From NCBI RefSeq assembly GCF_030846775.1, contig NZ_CP132910.1, forward strand, positions 1,336,001 through 1,400,000: a stretch of 64,000 nt of DNA, in the 5' to 3' direction. Within the stretch, counting starts at the first letter, position 1. Each line of letters opens with the position of its first letter. Under the pieces are notes generated by a model. It was not told the DNA's origin. It saw nothing but the letters and a program-made list of their open reading frames with translations, and did not search any database. Positions 9,197 through 18,697 of this stretch are shown piece by piece. A program made the position numbers and the translations under genes. The stretch comes from Geothrix sp. 21YS21S-2. Lineage in GTDB: Bacteria > Acidobacteriota > Holophagae > Holophagales > Holophagaceae.

Positions 9197-10863
9197 GATT
9201 CGGCCTCCGGCAGGAGCGGGAGGTCCACCGTGAAGGTGCTCCCCCTGCCCTTCTCGCTTTCAACGGTGATCTTCCCGTCCATGGCCATCACCAGGCGCTG
9301 GGAGAGGGCCAGGCCCAGCCCGGTGCCGCCGAAGCGGCGCGTGATGCTGCCGTCGACCTGCTGGAAGGGCCTGAAGAGCCTCTGCATCTCGTTCCCGCTC
9401 ATGCCGATGCCGGTGTCCCTGATGGCGATGCGCAGGCGATCCCCGGCGCGCTCCATGCGCACGGAGACGCTGCCCTGCTCGGTGAACTTGATGGCGTTGC
9501 CCACCAGGTTGGTGAGCACCTGCCTGAAGCGCACGGTGTCCCCCAGGATCCGGCACGGCCCGCCCAGGACCTCGACGGTGAAGCGGATGGGGCGGTTCGC
9601 GATGAGGCCCGTGGCCAGGGCGGCCACCTCCTCCAGGGCGGGCCCGGGGTCCATGGGGACCAGGTCCAGCTCGAACCGGCCCGCCTCGATCTTGGAGAGG
9701 TCCAGGATGGAGTCGATCATGCCCAGGAGGTTCCGGCCGTTCTGGTGGATGATGGACAGGTCCATCTTCACGTCGGAGGGGACCCGCCCCTCCCGCTCCT
9801 GCATGAGCAGGCCCGAAAATCCGATGACGGCGTTAAGCGGCGTGCGCAGTTCGTGGCTCATGTTGGCGAGGAACTCGCTCTTGATGCGGTCCAGCTCCTG
9901 CAGCCTCTGGAGGCTCATCAGCAGGCTGTCGTTGACCTCCGTGAGCTCCTGCGTCTTCTCCTGGACCTTCTCCTCCAGGGTGCCGGCCCAGGCCTTGAGC
10001 TCGGCCCGGGACTGCTCCAGGCCCCGGGTGCGCTCCTGCACGAGCTTTTCCAGGTTGGCCCGGATCTCCTCCAGCTCCCAGATGGTCTCAAGCAGCTGCC
10101 CGGTGCGCTCGTGGACCCGGGACTCCAGGAGCTTGTTCTGGAGCTCGATCTCGTCCCGGGAAATCCTCAGCTTGTTGGTCATCACCTCGAAGCTCCGGCC
10201 AAGCACCCCGAGCTCGTCGTGCGAGGTCGCGCCCACCGCCATGCCCTGGAGGTTGCCGCTGGCCACCTGCTGCACGGCCTCGGTCAGCGTCACCAGGGGC
10301 CGGATGTAGAGCCTGGCCAGGTAGATGCCCAGGAGCAGGGCGACGGCCACGGCGGTGCCGCCCACCCAGAGGGCCTGCCGGATGTTCACGCGCACCACCT
10401 GCCGGATCTCGTCGGTGGTGAAGCCCAGCACCAGGGTCCCCACGTGGTCCCCGGACGCGTTGCGGAAGAAGATGGGCGCCGTGGCCACCAGGATCTCGTC
10501 CGAGGGGCGCAGGAACGTGCTGGTCCTGCCGTCGGTGCGCCCATAGGCGCCCACCCAGCCGGGAGCGGCGGGGGACTCGTCCACCGCCTTCCCGTTCTCG
10601 TCGAAGACCACCGAGAAGCTGAAGGAGGGGATGTTCTTGACGCCCTCCAGGATCCGGGCGACCTCCCGGCGGTCCCGGTCCTCCATGGCCGACGCCAGGG
10701 CGTAACTGGCGGTCTCGGCCACCTGGTGCATGCTGGCTTCCGCCTGGGCCTGGAACTGGCGCTTTACGGTCAGGGGGAAGAACACCAGGTTGAACAGCCC
10801 GAAGGCCAGCACCAGGATGCTGATGACGGCGCTCAGCTTGGTCTTGATGGAAAACCGTGGCAT
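9193..10863 (-). CDS. membrane sensor histidine kinase with HAMP domain
   Basis: 556 residues. TM1 (about 10-32), a periplasmic sensor of about 130 residues, TM2 (about 168-188), HAMP (about 188-240), a long coiled-coil (240-325), HisKA with NMSHELRTPLNAV and a HATPase domain with N (LVGNAIKF), G1 (DTGIGM) and G2 (GGTGLGLAL) boxes all intact. It should autophosphorylate on the H-box histidine. It lies 20 nt after rsmD and overlaps the REC-GAF gene by 4 nt, so it is likely the third gene of fabH-rsmD-kinase-REC. The signal sensed is unknown. Confidence 0.92.
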   Translation of the reverse strand: MPRFSIKTKLSAVISILVLAFGLFNLVFFPLTVKRQFQAQAEASMHQVAETASYALASAMEDRDRREVARILEGVKNIPSFSFSVVFDENGKAVDESPAAPGWVGAYGRTDGRTSTFLRPSDEILVATAPIFFRNASGDHVGTLVLGFTTDEIRQVVRVNIRQALWVGGTAVAVALLLGIYLARLYIRPLVTLTEAVQQVASGNLQGMAVGATSHDELGVLGRSFEVMTNKLRISRDEIELQNKLLESRVHERTGQLLETIWELEEIRANLEKLVQERTRGLEQSRAELKAWAGTLEEKVQEKTQELTEVNDSLLMSLQRLQELDRIKSEFLANMSHELRTPLNAVIGFSGLLMQEREGRVPSDVKMDLSIIHQNGRNLLGMIDSILDLSKIEAGRFELDLVPMDPGPALEEVAALATGLIANRPIRFTVEVLGGPCRILGDTVRFRQVLTNLVGNAIKFTEQGSVSVRMERAGDRLRIAIRDTGIGMSGNEMQRLFRPFQQVDGSITRRFGGTGLGLALSQRLVMAMDGKITVESEKGRGSTFTVDLPLLPEAES

Positions 10864-10883
10864 CCGAGAAGTTTAACCAGACC

Positions 10884-11414
10884 TCAGACTGCCGAGCGGA
10901 AGATATGGAACTCCGCGGCCCCGTACCGTCGGGTCTCCACCTCCTCCAGGCCCGCCACCGGCGGGAGCGCCGTGCCCGCGGCGGCCTCGAAGACCAGGAT
11001 GCCGCCCTGCCCCAGCCACCCCGCCACCCGGGGTCCCAGGCCGGCCCAGGCCTCCAGGGAGGCCTCGTAGGGCGGATCGGCGAAGGCCACCGCAAGATCC
11101 CGGAAGGCGTCCGGGGCCAGGCGCCTGACATCCTGGGCCAGGACCCGCACCTCGGCCCCCCGTGCGTTGGTGCGCAGGCAGGCGAGGGCCTCGGGGGCCT
11201 TCTCCACCAGGGTCACGGGGGCGTAGCCCCGGGAGAGGGCCTCCAGGCCCACCGCGCCGGTGCCGGCGTAGAGGTCCAGGAAGGGGCCCGCGGGCCACTT
11301 CTGGAGGATGGAGAAGAGGGCCTCCCGGGCCCGGTCGGCAGTCGGACGAACCGCCAGGGACCCCTCCGGGGCCGCGAGGCGGCGGCCCTTGAGGGTGCCG
11401 GCGATGATCCTCAC
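10884..11414 (-). CDS. rsmD: 16S rRNA (guanine966-N2)-methyltransferase RsmD
   Basis: 176 residues from GTG 11414, whose bases overlap the fabH stop (GTGA). Starts with VRIIAGTLKGRRL, has the SAM-binding motif FLDLYAGTGAVGLEALSRG and the catalytic DPPY motif (FADPPYE), all as in RsmD, which methylates G966 of 16S rRNA on the assembled 30S. Length fits the family (about 180-200). Translational coupling to fabH is unusual company for this enzyme but RsmD neighbours vary widely. Confidence 0.93.
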   Translation of the reverse strand: MRIIAGTLKGRRLAAPEGSLAVRPTADRAREALFSILQKWPAGPFLDLYAGTGAVGLEALSRGYAPVTLVEKAPEALACLRTNARGAEVRVLAQDVRRLAPDAFRDLAVAFADPPYEASLEAWAGLGPRVAGWLGQGGILVFEAAAGTALPPVAGLEEVETRRYGAAEFHIFRSAV

Positions 11415-12412
11415 ACGGCCCAGCGCATGAGTGAACCGCCCCAGGTGAACCCGGCGCCGAAGGCGGCGAACACGATCAGGTCGCCCTTCTTGACCTTTCC
11501 GGCTTCCAGGGACTGGTGCAGCGCGGTGGGCAGGGTGGCCGAGGTCGTGTTGGCGTACTCGGCGATGTTGTTGGCCATGCGCTCGTAGGGGAGCTCCAGG
11601 CGCTTGGCGGCGGCGTCCATGATGCGCAGGTTGGCCTGGTGGGGCACGAACAGGGCCAGGTCCGCGGGGCTGATCTGGTTGCGGTCCAGCATGAGGCGGC
11701 TCACCTCGGCCATCTCGCGCACGGCGTTCTTGTAGACCTCCTTGCCGTTCTGGTAGATGAAGTGCTCGCGGTTGGCCACGGTCTCGGCGGTGGCCGGGCG
11801 CAGGGACCCGCCGGCCTTCATGCAGAGGAAGGGGGCGCCGAAGCCGGCGATCTTGTGCTCGTAGTCCAGGAGGCCGTAGCCCTCCTCGACCTGCTCCAGG
11901 ATGACCGCCCCGGCGCCGTCCCCGAAGAGCACGGCGGTGTTGCGGTCCGTGGGGTCCATGATCGAGGTCATCACGTCGCAGCCCACCACGGCGACCTTCT
12001 TCACCGTGCCGCCCGCGATGAGGCTGGCGCCGGTGGTCATGCCGAACAGGAAGCTCGAGCAGGCCGCGTTCATGTCGAACCCGAAGCAGTTGGAGGCCCC
12101 GATCTTGTCCTGGATTAGGGCGGCGGTGCACGGGAAGAACATGTCGGGCGTCACCGTGCAGCAGATGATCGCGTCCAGCTCGTCGGCACGCATGCCGCGG
12201 CGCTCCAGGGCCATGCGCAGCGCGCCCACGCCGAGGTCGGACGAGCCGGTGCCGGGCTCCACCCAGCGGCGGTGCCGGATGCCCGTGCGGGACATGATCC
12301 ACTCGTTGCTGGTGTCGACCATCTGGGAGAGCTCATCGTTGGTGACGATGCGATCCGGGTAGTGCTGACCCGTCGCCGTGATGCCTACGGGGATGGCGAA
12401 CCTTCGTGTCAA
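11411..12412 (-). CDS. fabH: 3-oxoacyl-ACP synthase III (KAS III)
   Basis: 333 residues. Condenses acetyl-CoA (or another acyl-CoA) with malonyl-ACP to start fatty acid synthesis. The catalytic triad is visible: Cys in NAACSSFLFG, His in VPHQANLRI and Asn in NIAEYANTTSA; the C-terminal GFGAGFTWG-type motif is AAFGAGFTWG. The start is TTG 12412, supported by GGAGG 5 nt upstream; no ATG fits the N-terminus (RRFAIPVGITATG). It heads a minus-strand operon with rsmD and the two signalling genes, and is divergent from kdsB. Confidence 0.95.
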   Translation of the reverse strand: MTRRFAIPVGITATGQHYPDRIVTNDELSQMVDTSNEWIMSRTGIRHRRWVEPGTGSSDLGVGALRMALERRGMRADELDAIICCTVTPDMFFPCTAALIQDKIGASNCFGFDMNAACSSFLFGMTTGASLIAGGTVKKVAVVGCDVMTSIMDPTDRNTAVLFGDGAGAVILEQVEEGYGLLDYEHKIAGFGAPFLCMKAGGSLRPATAETVANREHFIYQNGKEVYKNAVREMAEVSRLMLDRNQISPADLALFVPHQANLRIMDAAAKRLELPYERMANNIAEYANTTSATLPTALHQSLEAGKVKKGDLIVFAAFGAGFTWGGSLMRWAV

Positions 12413-12571
12413 TGGAACCTCCGGTGTTGAATCCTGAAAGCCAAACCCTTGATTGTGCGTGATCGGCCTTCATATTTCCACGCAGGAGTTCATGGGTTCC
12501 GGCCCCTGCCCCCGGGAGGCCCATGGGGCCTCGGCCTTGCTATGATCAAACCGTCAATGAAAGGCTCTCCC

Positions 12572-13351
12572 ATGCGCACCCTCGCCGTACTCCCGTCCAG
12601 ATTCCAGGCCTCCCGGTTCCCCGGCAAGCCCCTGGCCCCCATTTCCGGGCGGCCCATGATCCAGTGGGTGTGGGAGGCGGCCCGGGACGCCCCGGGCGTG
12701 GACGAGGTGGTGGTGGCCACCGACGACGCGCGCATCGCCGCGGCCGTGGAAGGCTTCGGGGGCCGGGTGGTCATGACGGACCCCGGCCTGCCCTCGGGCA
12801 CGGACCGGGTGGCCGCGGCCTATGCCGCGCTGGGGGAATCCTTCGACGTGGTGCTCAACATCCAGGGAGATGAACCGGCAATGCATCCCGACACCATCGC
12901 TGGAGTCGTGAGCCTCCTGGAGCACAACCCGCGCCTGCCCATGGCCACGGCCGCCTGCCCCTTCACCAATGCGGAGGAGCTCTTCAACCCCAACAACGTC
13001 AAGGTCGTGCTGGACGATTCCTGCCGCGCGCTGTACTTCAGCCGCAGCCCCATCCCCTACCTCCGCAACAGCACCCTGTTCCTGGCGGACTTCCGCCCCT
13101 GGCTGAGCCCCCAGCACCTGGAGGTGTACCTTCGCCACCTGGGCATCTACGGCTACCGGCCCGAGGCCCTGCGCGCCTTCACCGCCCTGCCCCCCCACCC
13201 CCTGGAGAAGCTCGAGATGCTCGAGCAGCTGCGGGCCCTGGCCGCAGGCATGGCCATCGGAGTGGCCCGCACGCCGCACCTGAGCCTGGGCGTGGACGTG
13301 CCCGCGGACATCCCCGCCGTGGAAGGCCTCCTGCTCATGCGATCCCGGTGA
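12572..13351 (+). CDS. kdsB: 3-deoxy-manno-octulosonate cytidylyltransferase
   Basis: 259 residues. Activates KDO as CMP-KDO for lipid A inner-core assembly, in the cytoplasm. Diagnostic motifs: PSRFQASRFPGKPL at the N-terminus (nucleotide loop), VLNIQGDEP (metal/CTP), YFSRSPIPY and HLGIYGYR. Start ATG 12572 is at the family N-terminus with AAAGG upstream; the longer frame from 12449 is not supported. The gene marks the organism as an LPS producer. Its stop overlaps the EamA transporter start (GTGA). Confidence 0.95.
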   Translation: MRTLAVLPSRFQASRFPGKPLAPISGRPMIQWVWEAARDAPGVDEVVVATDDARIAAAVEGFGGRVVMTDPGLPSGTDRVAAAYAALGESFDVVLNIQGDEPAMHPDTIAGVVSLLEHNPRLPMATAACPFTNAEELFNPNNVKVVLDDSCRALYFSRSPIPYLRNSTLFLADFRPWLSPQHLEVYLRHLGIYGYRPEALRAFTALPPHPLEKLEMLEQLRALAAGMAIGVARTPHLSLGVDVPADIPAVEGLLLMRSR

Positions 13352-14223
13352 CGGACACCGCCGGCAAACGCACGGGCGGCATCCTCCTGGTCGTCCTGGC
13401 GGGGTGCAGTTTCGCATCCATCGGCATCTTCAATCGCCTGGCCGCGGCCCGGGGCGTCGGCGTCCCCACCGCCCTGGCGCTGCGCTTCGCCCTGGCGGCC
13501 CTGCTCCTGTGGGCCCTGGTGCCCAGGCGCAACAGCGTCCGTCTTCCGCGGGCCCGGCTCGGGGGCCTGGCGCTCATGGGGGCCCTGTTCGTGCTGGAGG
13601 CGGGGCTGTTCTTCGTGTCCAGCCGCCGGATCCCCGTGGCGCTGACCGCGCTGCTCCTCTACCTCTACCCGGCGCACGTGATGATCCTGAGCTGGGCCTT
13701 CCGGGGGGAGCGCCCGGGCCGGGGCGGCCTCCTGGCCCTGGCGCTCGCCCTCGCCGGGATCACCCTGGCCATCGGCTTTCCCGCCCAGCGCCTGGATCTC
13801 CTGGGCGTCGTCCTGGGCCTGGCCAGCTCCCTGGGCTACGCGGCGTACATGTTCCTGGGCGCCCGCATGCAGCGGGGGGTGCCCGCCCTGGTGGCCACGC
13901 TCTGGATCAGCACCTTCGCCGCCCTGATCTTCCTGGCGCTGGCGCCCTTCCTGGGCGGGATCCATCCGTGGATGCCCCCGGGCGCCTGGGCCAGCGTGGC
14001 CGGCCTGGCGATCCTGGGCACGGTCCTGCCCACGGTGCTGGTCATGGAGGGCCTGTCGCGCATCACCGCGACCCAGGCCTCCATCGCCTGCACCGTCGAA
14101 CCCGTGGCCACGGCCCTGATGGGCGCGCTGCTCCTGGGCGAGCGCCTCCAGGCGCTCCAGCTCGCCGGCGGCGCGCTGGTCATCGCCGCCGTGCTGGTGC
14201 TTTCCCTTGGGGACAGGAGCTGA
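13348..14223 (+). CDS. EamA/DMT-family transporter
   Basis: 291 residues starting at GTG 13348, coupled to kdsB by a 4-nt overlap. About ten hydrophobic helices arranged as two EamA repeats (the second begins near LGVVLGLASSLGYAAYM). The C-terminal motif TVEPVATALMGALLLGERL is typical of the drug/metabolite transporter superfamily (10-TMS). Substrate unknown; candidates are amino acids, nucleotide sugars or other small metabolites, and coupling to kdsB does not settle it. Confidence 0.85.
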   Translation: MTDTAGKRTGGILLVVLAGCSFASIGIFNRLAAARGVGVPTALALRFALAALLLWALVPRRNSVRLPRARLGGLALMGALFVLEAGLFFVSSRRIPVALTALLLYLYPAHVMILSWAFRGERPGRGGLLALALALAGITLAIGFPAQRLDLLGVVLGLASSLGYAAYMFLGARMQRGVPALVATLWISTFAALIFLALAPFLGGIHPWMPPGAWASVAGLAILGTVLPTVLVMEGLSRITATQASIACTVEPVATALMGALLLGERLQALQLAGGALVIAAVLVLSLGDRS

Positions 14224-14437
14224 AGGCCGCGGCAGGCGCGCAGTCCCAGGCGTCCCCCGAGCCGTCCCGGCCCCGGCCCTTCACCAGAGGCGGATCCGGC
14301 GGATCAGGAATGGTCCAGCCGGGCGCCACCTGGGGTTCGGGGGCCCGTTCCACGCGGAAATCGACGAGGCTGCGGGGGGAACCGGGAGGGCAGGGGGACA
14401 GGAGAAGGAGGGCGGGGAGGCAGAGGGTCAGGATCAT
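14180..14437 (-). CDS. possible small secreted protein
   Basis: 85 residues starting at ATG 14437 with a hydrophobic signal-like start (MILTLCLPALLLLSP) and a proline-rich remainder. It overlaps the 3' end of the EamA gene by 44 nt on the other strand, has no clear ribosome site and matches no family I know. It may be spurious; the AT-rich sequence upstream (14440-14560) could as well serve only the plus-strand kinase. Confidence 0.25.
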   Translation of the reverse strand: MILTLCLPALLLLSPCPPGSPRSLVDFRVERAPEPQVAPGWTIPDPPDPPLVKGRGRDGSGDAWDCAPAAAFSSCPQGKAPARRR

Positions 14438-14589
14438 GGCAGAAACGATAAATAAATTATTTAATGTGGCAAGACTGGCAAAATGAATCAAGGTGCATAG
14501 AGTTAATTCGTTGTGTCAGGTTCCACCAATTATCAATTAAGATCTACCGACCAACCCCTCCCCGCGCCACGTGCTGAAAGAATCCCGGC

Positions 14590-17208
14590 ATGCCTCCGCC
14601 CAACCCTCCCCTGACCCGGGAACCCTTCCCCCCCTCCCTTCTCGGAGCGGGCCTCGACCTTGCCCCGGACGCCGTGCTGGTCGCGGCCCCCGACGGCCGG
14701 ATCCGCTACGCCAACGCCTCGGCCTGCGCGATGCTGGGGTACGGCGCGGAGGAGATCCTCGCCCTGGACCTTCGGGCCCTGACGGCGGACACGACCCTGG
14801 ACCTCGACAAGACGACGGCCGTGGAAACGGTGCTTTCGGGCCGGGACGGCGCCCGGATCCACGTGGAGATGACGCGGGCCCGGGTCTCCCACCAGGGGGC
14901 CGAGGTCCTGTTCCTCTACATCCGCGACATCACGTCCCGCAAGGCCGCCGAGGCCGCCCTGCGCAAGAGCGAGGCCCGCTTCGCCCTGGCCTTCAACGCC
15001 AGCCCCGACGCGATCAACATCACGCGCCTCGACGACGGCACCTACATCGAAGTGAGCACGGGCTTCGAGCGCCTCACGGGGTGGAAGCGGGACGAAGTGC
15101 TGGGCCGGACCGCGGTGGAGCTCGACATCTGGGGCGACCCCGCCGATCGCCAGAAGATGGTGGCCCTGCTCAAGGAGAAGGGCGAGTTCGACGCCAGCCT
15201 GTTCACCTTCCGCCGCAAGAACGGAACCTTCATCAAGGGGCTCATGTCGGGCCGGCTGGTCTCCCTGGACGGCCTCCCCTGCCTCCTGACCATCACCCGG
15301 GACGTGACCCTCCAGGAGGACGCCCAGAAGGCCCTGGGCAACCTCACGGACCTCATCGCGGCCATCACCGCCAACGTTCCCGCCTTCATCACCCTCCTGG
15401 ACCGGGACGGGCGCATCCGGTACCTCAACAAGCTCGCCCCCGGCTTCAGCATGGCCGACGTCATCGGCATGGATTTCCTGGACGGCATGGCCGGGGACGC
15501 CAAGACCCTGGGCGCCCGGGCCCTGGCGCGCATCCTGGAAGGATCCGGGCACGAGGTCTTCGAGGGCCAGGGTTGGGGGCCGAACCAGGAGCTCCGCTGG
15601 TACCGCAGCATCATGGGGCCGATGACCGAGAAGGGCCAGGTGGTCGGCGCCGTCCTCATCGCCATGGACGAGACCGGGCGCCGGCTCCAGGAGGAGCGCC
15701 TGCGCGAAAGCGAGGATCGCTTCCAGGCCCTGCAGAGCCACACCCCCGACGCGCTCTTCTGGTTCAAGGCCGGCGATGCGGGCGAACTGCTCCTGGAGGG
15801 CATGAACCCGGCCGCGGAAGCCCTCCTGGGGCGGCAGTCCCAGGAGGTCGCGGGCCTGCCCCTGGAGGCCTTCTGCCCACCCCGGATCGCGGAATTCTTC
15901 ATCTCCCACAACCGGGAGTGCATCGCCGCCCGCAGGCCGGTGACCTTCGAGGAGGAGGTCCCGGGCTCCGCCGGCGCCCGCTTCCTCTCCACGACCCTCG
16001 TGCCCATCGGGGACGACACGGGCCGCATCCACCGCATCGTGGGCAGCTCCAGGGACATCACCCAGGAGCGCCACATGGAGGAGGCCCTGCGGCAGTCCCA
16101 GAAGCTGGAGAGCCTGGGCGTCCTGGCGGGAGGCATCGCCCACGACTTCAACAACCTCCTCACCGCCATCATGGGCAACCTCAACCTGGCCCAGCTCAAG
16201 CTGCCGGAGGTCTCCCCCGCCCTCGGGCACCTGGAGGCCGTGGAGAACACCGTCCTCAAGGCCTCGGAGCTGACCCGGCAGATGCTGGCGTATTCGGGCA
16301 AGGGGCGGTTCTCGGTCAAACCCCAGGACCTGGATTCCGTGGTGAACGAGATGGTCCACCTCCTCAAGGTGACGGTCACCAAGAGGGCCTCCCTCAACAT
16401 CCACCTGGCCGGGAACCTCCCCGCCATCGAAGGGGACGCGGCCCAGATCCAGCAGGTGATCATGAACCTGGTGACCAACGCCTCGGACGCCCTGGGCGAC
16501 CGGGAGGGCGTCATCCGCGTGGGCACCCGGTCCGAGGACCTGGACCAGGCGCGGATCCGCGCGGACTTCCCCGCCCAGGCCCTGGAACCCGGCCCCTTCG
16601 TGGTGCTGGAGGTGGAGGACACCGGCTGCGGAATGAGCCCCGGCGTGCTGGCGCGGATCTTCGACCCCTTCTTCACCACCAAGGTCAAGGGCCGGGGCCT
16701 GGGCCTCTCGGCCATGCTGGGGATCCTGAGGGGCCACAAGGCCGGCATCCGCATCCGGAGCCGCGAGGGTGCCGGGTCCCTGTTCCAGATCTTTTTCCCC
16801 GCCTCCCCCAGGACAGCCGCGCCCCGGCCCGCCGCCCCCGCCGAGCACGTGGGCGAGTTCTCCGGGAAGCTCCTGCTGGTGGACGACGAGGTCATCATCC
16901 TGGATTCCATCGGCCTTGCCCTGGAAACCCTTGGCTTCGAGGTGATCCAGGCCCGGGACGGCGTCGAGGCCCTGGAGCGCTTCGAAGCGGAGAAGCCCGG
17001 CCTGGTGCTCATGGACCTGACCATGCCCCGCATGGACGGCGCCACCGCCTTCGCGAGGATGCAGGCCTCGAGGCCGGAGGTGCCGGTGATCCTGAGTTCG
17101 GGCTACGACCGGCAGGCGCTGGAGGGGGTCAAGCCCGCGGCGTTCGTTCAGAAGCCGTACCGGCTGAAGGAGCTGAAGAAACTCCTGGCGGAGGTGCTGG
17201 GGCACTAG
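14590..17208 (+). CDS. soluble hybrid sensor kinase, four PAS domains and a receiver
   Basis: 872 residues with no membrane segment. PAS-like domains at about 20-120, 125-245, 250-370 and 380-505 (second and fourth begin EARFALAFNASPDA and EDRFQALQSHTPDA), a HisKA core with H-box GGIAHDFNNLL, a HATPase with N box (VTNASDAL), G1 (DTGCGM) and G2 (GRGLGLS), then a receiver domain (about 757-870) with LVLMDLTMPRMDG. This is a cytoplasmic phosphorelay sensor of the NtrB/hybrid class; ligand unknown. No output regulator is adjacent. Its TAG stop lies inside the CTAG target duplication of the IS element, which leaves the reading frame complete. Confidence 0.92.
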   Translation: MPPPNPPLTREPFPPSLLGAGLDLAPDAVLVAAPDGRIRYANASACAMLGYGAEEILALDLRALTADTTLDLDKTTAVETVLSGRDGARIHVEMTRARVSHQGAEVLFLYIRDITSRKAAEAALRKSEARFALAFNASPDAINITRLDDGTYIEVSTGFERLTGWKRDEVLGRTAVELDIWGDPADRQKMVALLKEKGEFDASLFTFRRKNGTFIKGLMSGRLVSLDGLPCLLTITRDVTLQEDAQKALGNLTDLIAAITANVPAFITLLDRDGRIRYLNKLAPGFSMADVIGMDFLDGMAGDAKTLGARALARILEGSGHEVFEGQGWGPNQELRWYRSIMGPMTEKGQVVGAVLIAMDETGRRLQEERLRESEDRFQALQSHTPDALFWFKAGDAGELLLEGMNPAAEALLGRQSQEVAGLPLEAFCPPRIAEFFISHNRECIAARRPVTFEEEVPGSAGARFLSTTLVPIGDDTGRIHRIVGSSRDITQERHMEEALRQSQKLESLGVLAGGIAHDFNNLLTAIMGNLNLAQLKLPEVSPALGHLEAVENTVLKASELTRQMLAYSGKGRFSVKPQDLDSVVNEMVHLLKVTVTKRASLNIHLAGNLPAIEGDAAQIQQVIMNLVTNASDALGDREGVIRVGTRSEDLDQARIRADFPAQALEPGPFVVLEVEDTGCGMSPGVLARIFDPFFTTKVKGRGLGLSAMLGILRGHKAGIRIRSREGAGSLFQIFFPASPRTAAPRPAAPAEHVGEFSGKLLLVDDEVIILDSIGLALETLGFEVIQARDGVEALERFEAEKPGLVLMDLTMPRMDGATAFARMQASRPEVPVILSSGYDRQALEGVKPAAFVQKPYRLKELKKLLAEVLGH
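17205..17208. repeat. target-site duplication CTAG, left copy
   Basis: CTAG here and at 18698-18701 flank the IS element. The IS701 family is known to duplicate 4 bp of the form YTAR, which CTAG fits. This copy carries the stop codon of the hybrid kinase. Confidence 0.85.
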
Positions 17209-18697
17209 CACTACTGTGTCATAACATTGGCGCCTTGGTTTTTCCCACATGTCGGACAGTAGGCGAGAGAACCCACGAGAATCCGCTCCAGCCTTCGACG
17301 TAGCGTCGTTATGGAATAGGGCGAATGCCGCTCAGGGCGGAAGGGCGCGGTGTCCTCTGGGAAGGGGGGCGGGCTGGGGTGGTGCGTGAATGAAGCCAAA
17401 GATGGATTGGATCGTAGGGGGGGAAAGGCGGCTTCGTTCCGCCACAATGAAGGCATACGTGGCGGCGCATAGACTCAAGTGATGGTGGAATCCCCGCCAT
17501 CCACGGCCCTCATAGTGGTCCAGGCCGAGTTCGTCTTTCATCTCCTGGTAGTCCCGCTCGATCCGCCAGCGCAGTTTCGTGACCCGGACCAATTGCCGGA
17601 GTGGCGTGGCCTCTGGCAGGGTCGAAAACCAATACTTGGTGGGCTCCTGCTCGGATTCGGGCCACTCAATCAACAACCACTCCTCCGGGTGCATTTCCGC
17701 TCGAGTGTTGTCTCGATGAGCGGGACGAACGCGCAGCGCCGCGAACCGGGATTCCATGATGCCCCGGGTTCCCTCTCCCCACGGCACCTTCGCCCAGGCG
17801 GCCTTGGGCAGGGCCTCCGCCAGGGCTTTGACCGTCTCGGGCTGATGCTCATCATCCCTCCTCAGTCTCTTGGCCGGATGTCCCTTTCCGCCGGGTTTTC
17901 TGGGGGGCAGCGGCCCATTGCCGTTCGCCCAGACGGTCGTGGTTTTGCTGACCCCCACTGCGTAGACGAGGTGCCGTTCCGTCAACCCTTCCCTGAAACC
18001 GAAAATGTCGCCGTAGCCCGCATCAGCCAGCACGGGCAGGTCAGGTTCCTTGTCCGTGCGCTGACCATCAATGAGGGCGAGCGCAATTTGCCATTTGGGC
18101 TGAAAGACAACCGCCTCGGGAACACCGGCCTCGGCACGGCGTTCCATGTCCTTGGCCCAGGCCTCCGGAAGATACAACCGGAACGCCACGGGCACACTGC
18201 TCCAGCGGGAGGCCATGGACAAGCTCACGGCGCATTGGCAATTGGAGGTCTTTCCGAATGGCCCGCAATACTGATGGGCCACGCCAACCGAGTGCGTCCC
18301 CTTTTTGGGGAAACCTGTGTCATCGACAATCCAGGCTTCAATCGGCCCCTGGATCTCCATGGCTTCGCGAGCATAGTCCCGGGCCACCCGGAGAACCGCG
18401 TCATCACTCCAACCCGCTTGAGCCACCAGGTGGTGCAAGGATTGGTGCCGGGCCTGGACGTGCACCGGGTCCAACCGCGCTGCCATCGGCTCAACGCTTT
18501 TTCGATCCCCGGGCAGGATCAAACCCTGGCAATAGAGCGCCATTGGCTCACGGCGATCGGCATGGCCGGCCGCCTTCGCCAGTAATCCGGCGTAGGCATC
18601 GAAACGCGCACGGCTTTCGGCAGTCTCAACCATAGGTAGCCCTAGCCTATAGGATAGGCAGGGCGGGGAGGCTGTCAATACTTATGACACAGTAGTG
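17209..18697 (-). mobile_element. complete IS701-family insertion sequence, 1489 bp
   Basis: Bounded by perfect 16-bp terminal inverted repeats CACTACTGTGTCATAA (17209-17224) and its complement (18682-18697), flanked by direct CTAG repeats. It contains one intact transposase gene on the minus strand. Perfect ends, perfect duplication and an undisrupted transposase point to a recent insertion that may still be mobile. It sits between the hybrid kinase and the YkuD-Mur fusion gene without breaking either. Confidence 0.93.
17332..18633 (-). CDS. IS701-family DDE transposase
   Basis: 433 residues from ATG 18633 (MVETAESRARFDAY); an in-frame extension to 18678 would run into the terminal repeat. 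Catalytic candidates are the first Asp in WIVDDTGFPKKGTHS, the second in PVLADAGYGDIF, and the Glu in RWRIERDYQEMKDELGLDHYEGR, the arrangement of the IS701/DDE_5 group. The C-terminus is a proline-rich tail. The frame is complete and the gene is less GC-extreme than its neighbours, as expected of an acquired element. Confidence 0.93.
   Translation of the reverse strand: MVETAESRARFDAYAGLLAKAAGHADRREPMALYCQGLILPGDRKSVEPMAARLDPVHVQARHQSLHHLVAQAGWSDDAVLRVARDYAREAMEIQGPIEAWIVDDTGFPKKGTHSVGVAHQYCGPFGKTSNCQCAVSLSMASRWSSVPVAFRLYLPEAWAKDMERRAEAGVPEAVVFQPKWQIALALIDGQRTDKEPDLPVLADAGYGDIFGFREGLTERHLVYAVGVSKTTTVWANGNGPLPPRKPGGKGHPAKRLRRDDEHQPETVKALAEALPKAAWAKVPWGEGTRGIMESRFAALRVRPAHRDNTRAEMHPEEWLLIEWPESEQEPTKYWFSTLPEATPLRQLVRVTKLRWRIERDYQEMKDELGLDHYEGRGWRGFHHHLSLCAATYAFIVAERSRLSPPTIQSIFGFIHAPPQPAPLPRGHRALPP

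Noticed and set aside
14533-17250. Very long open frames opposite and beside real genes, for example over 900 codons across the hybrid kinase and over 1300 across the debrancher
   Set aside because: High GC removes stop codons in other frames. These translations are rich in Gly, Pro, Arg or Glu with no domain motifs, while the chosen frames show full families.
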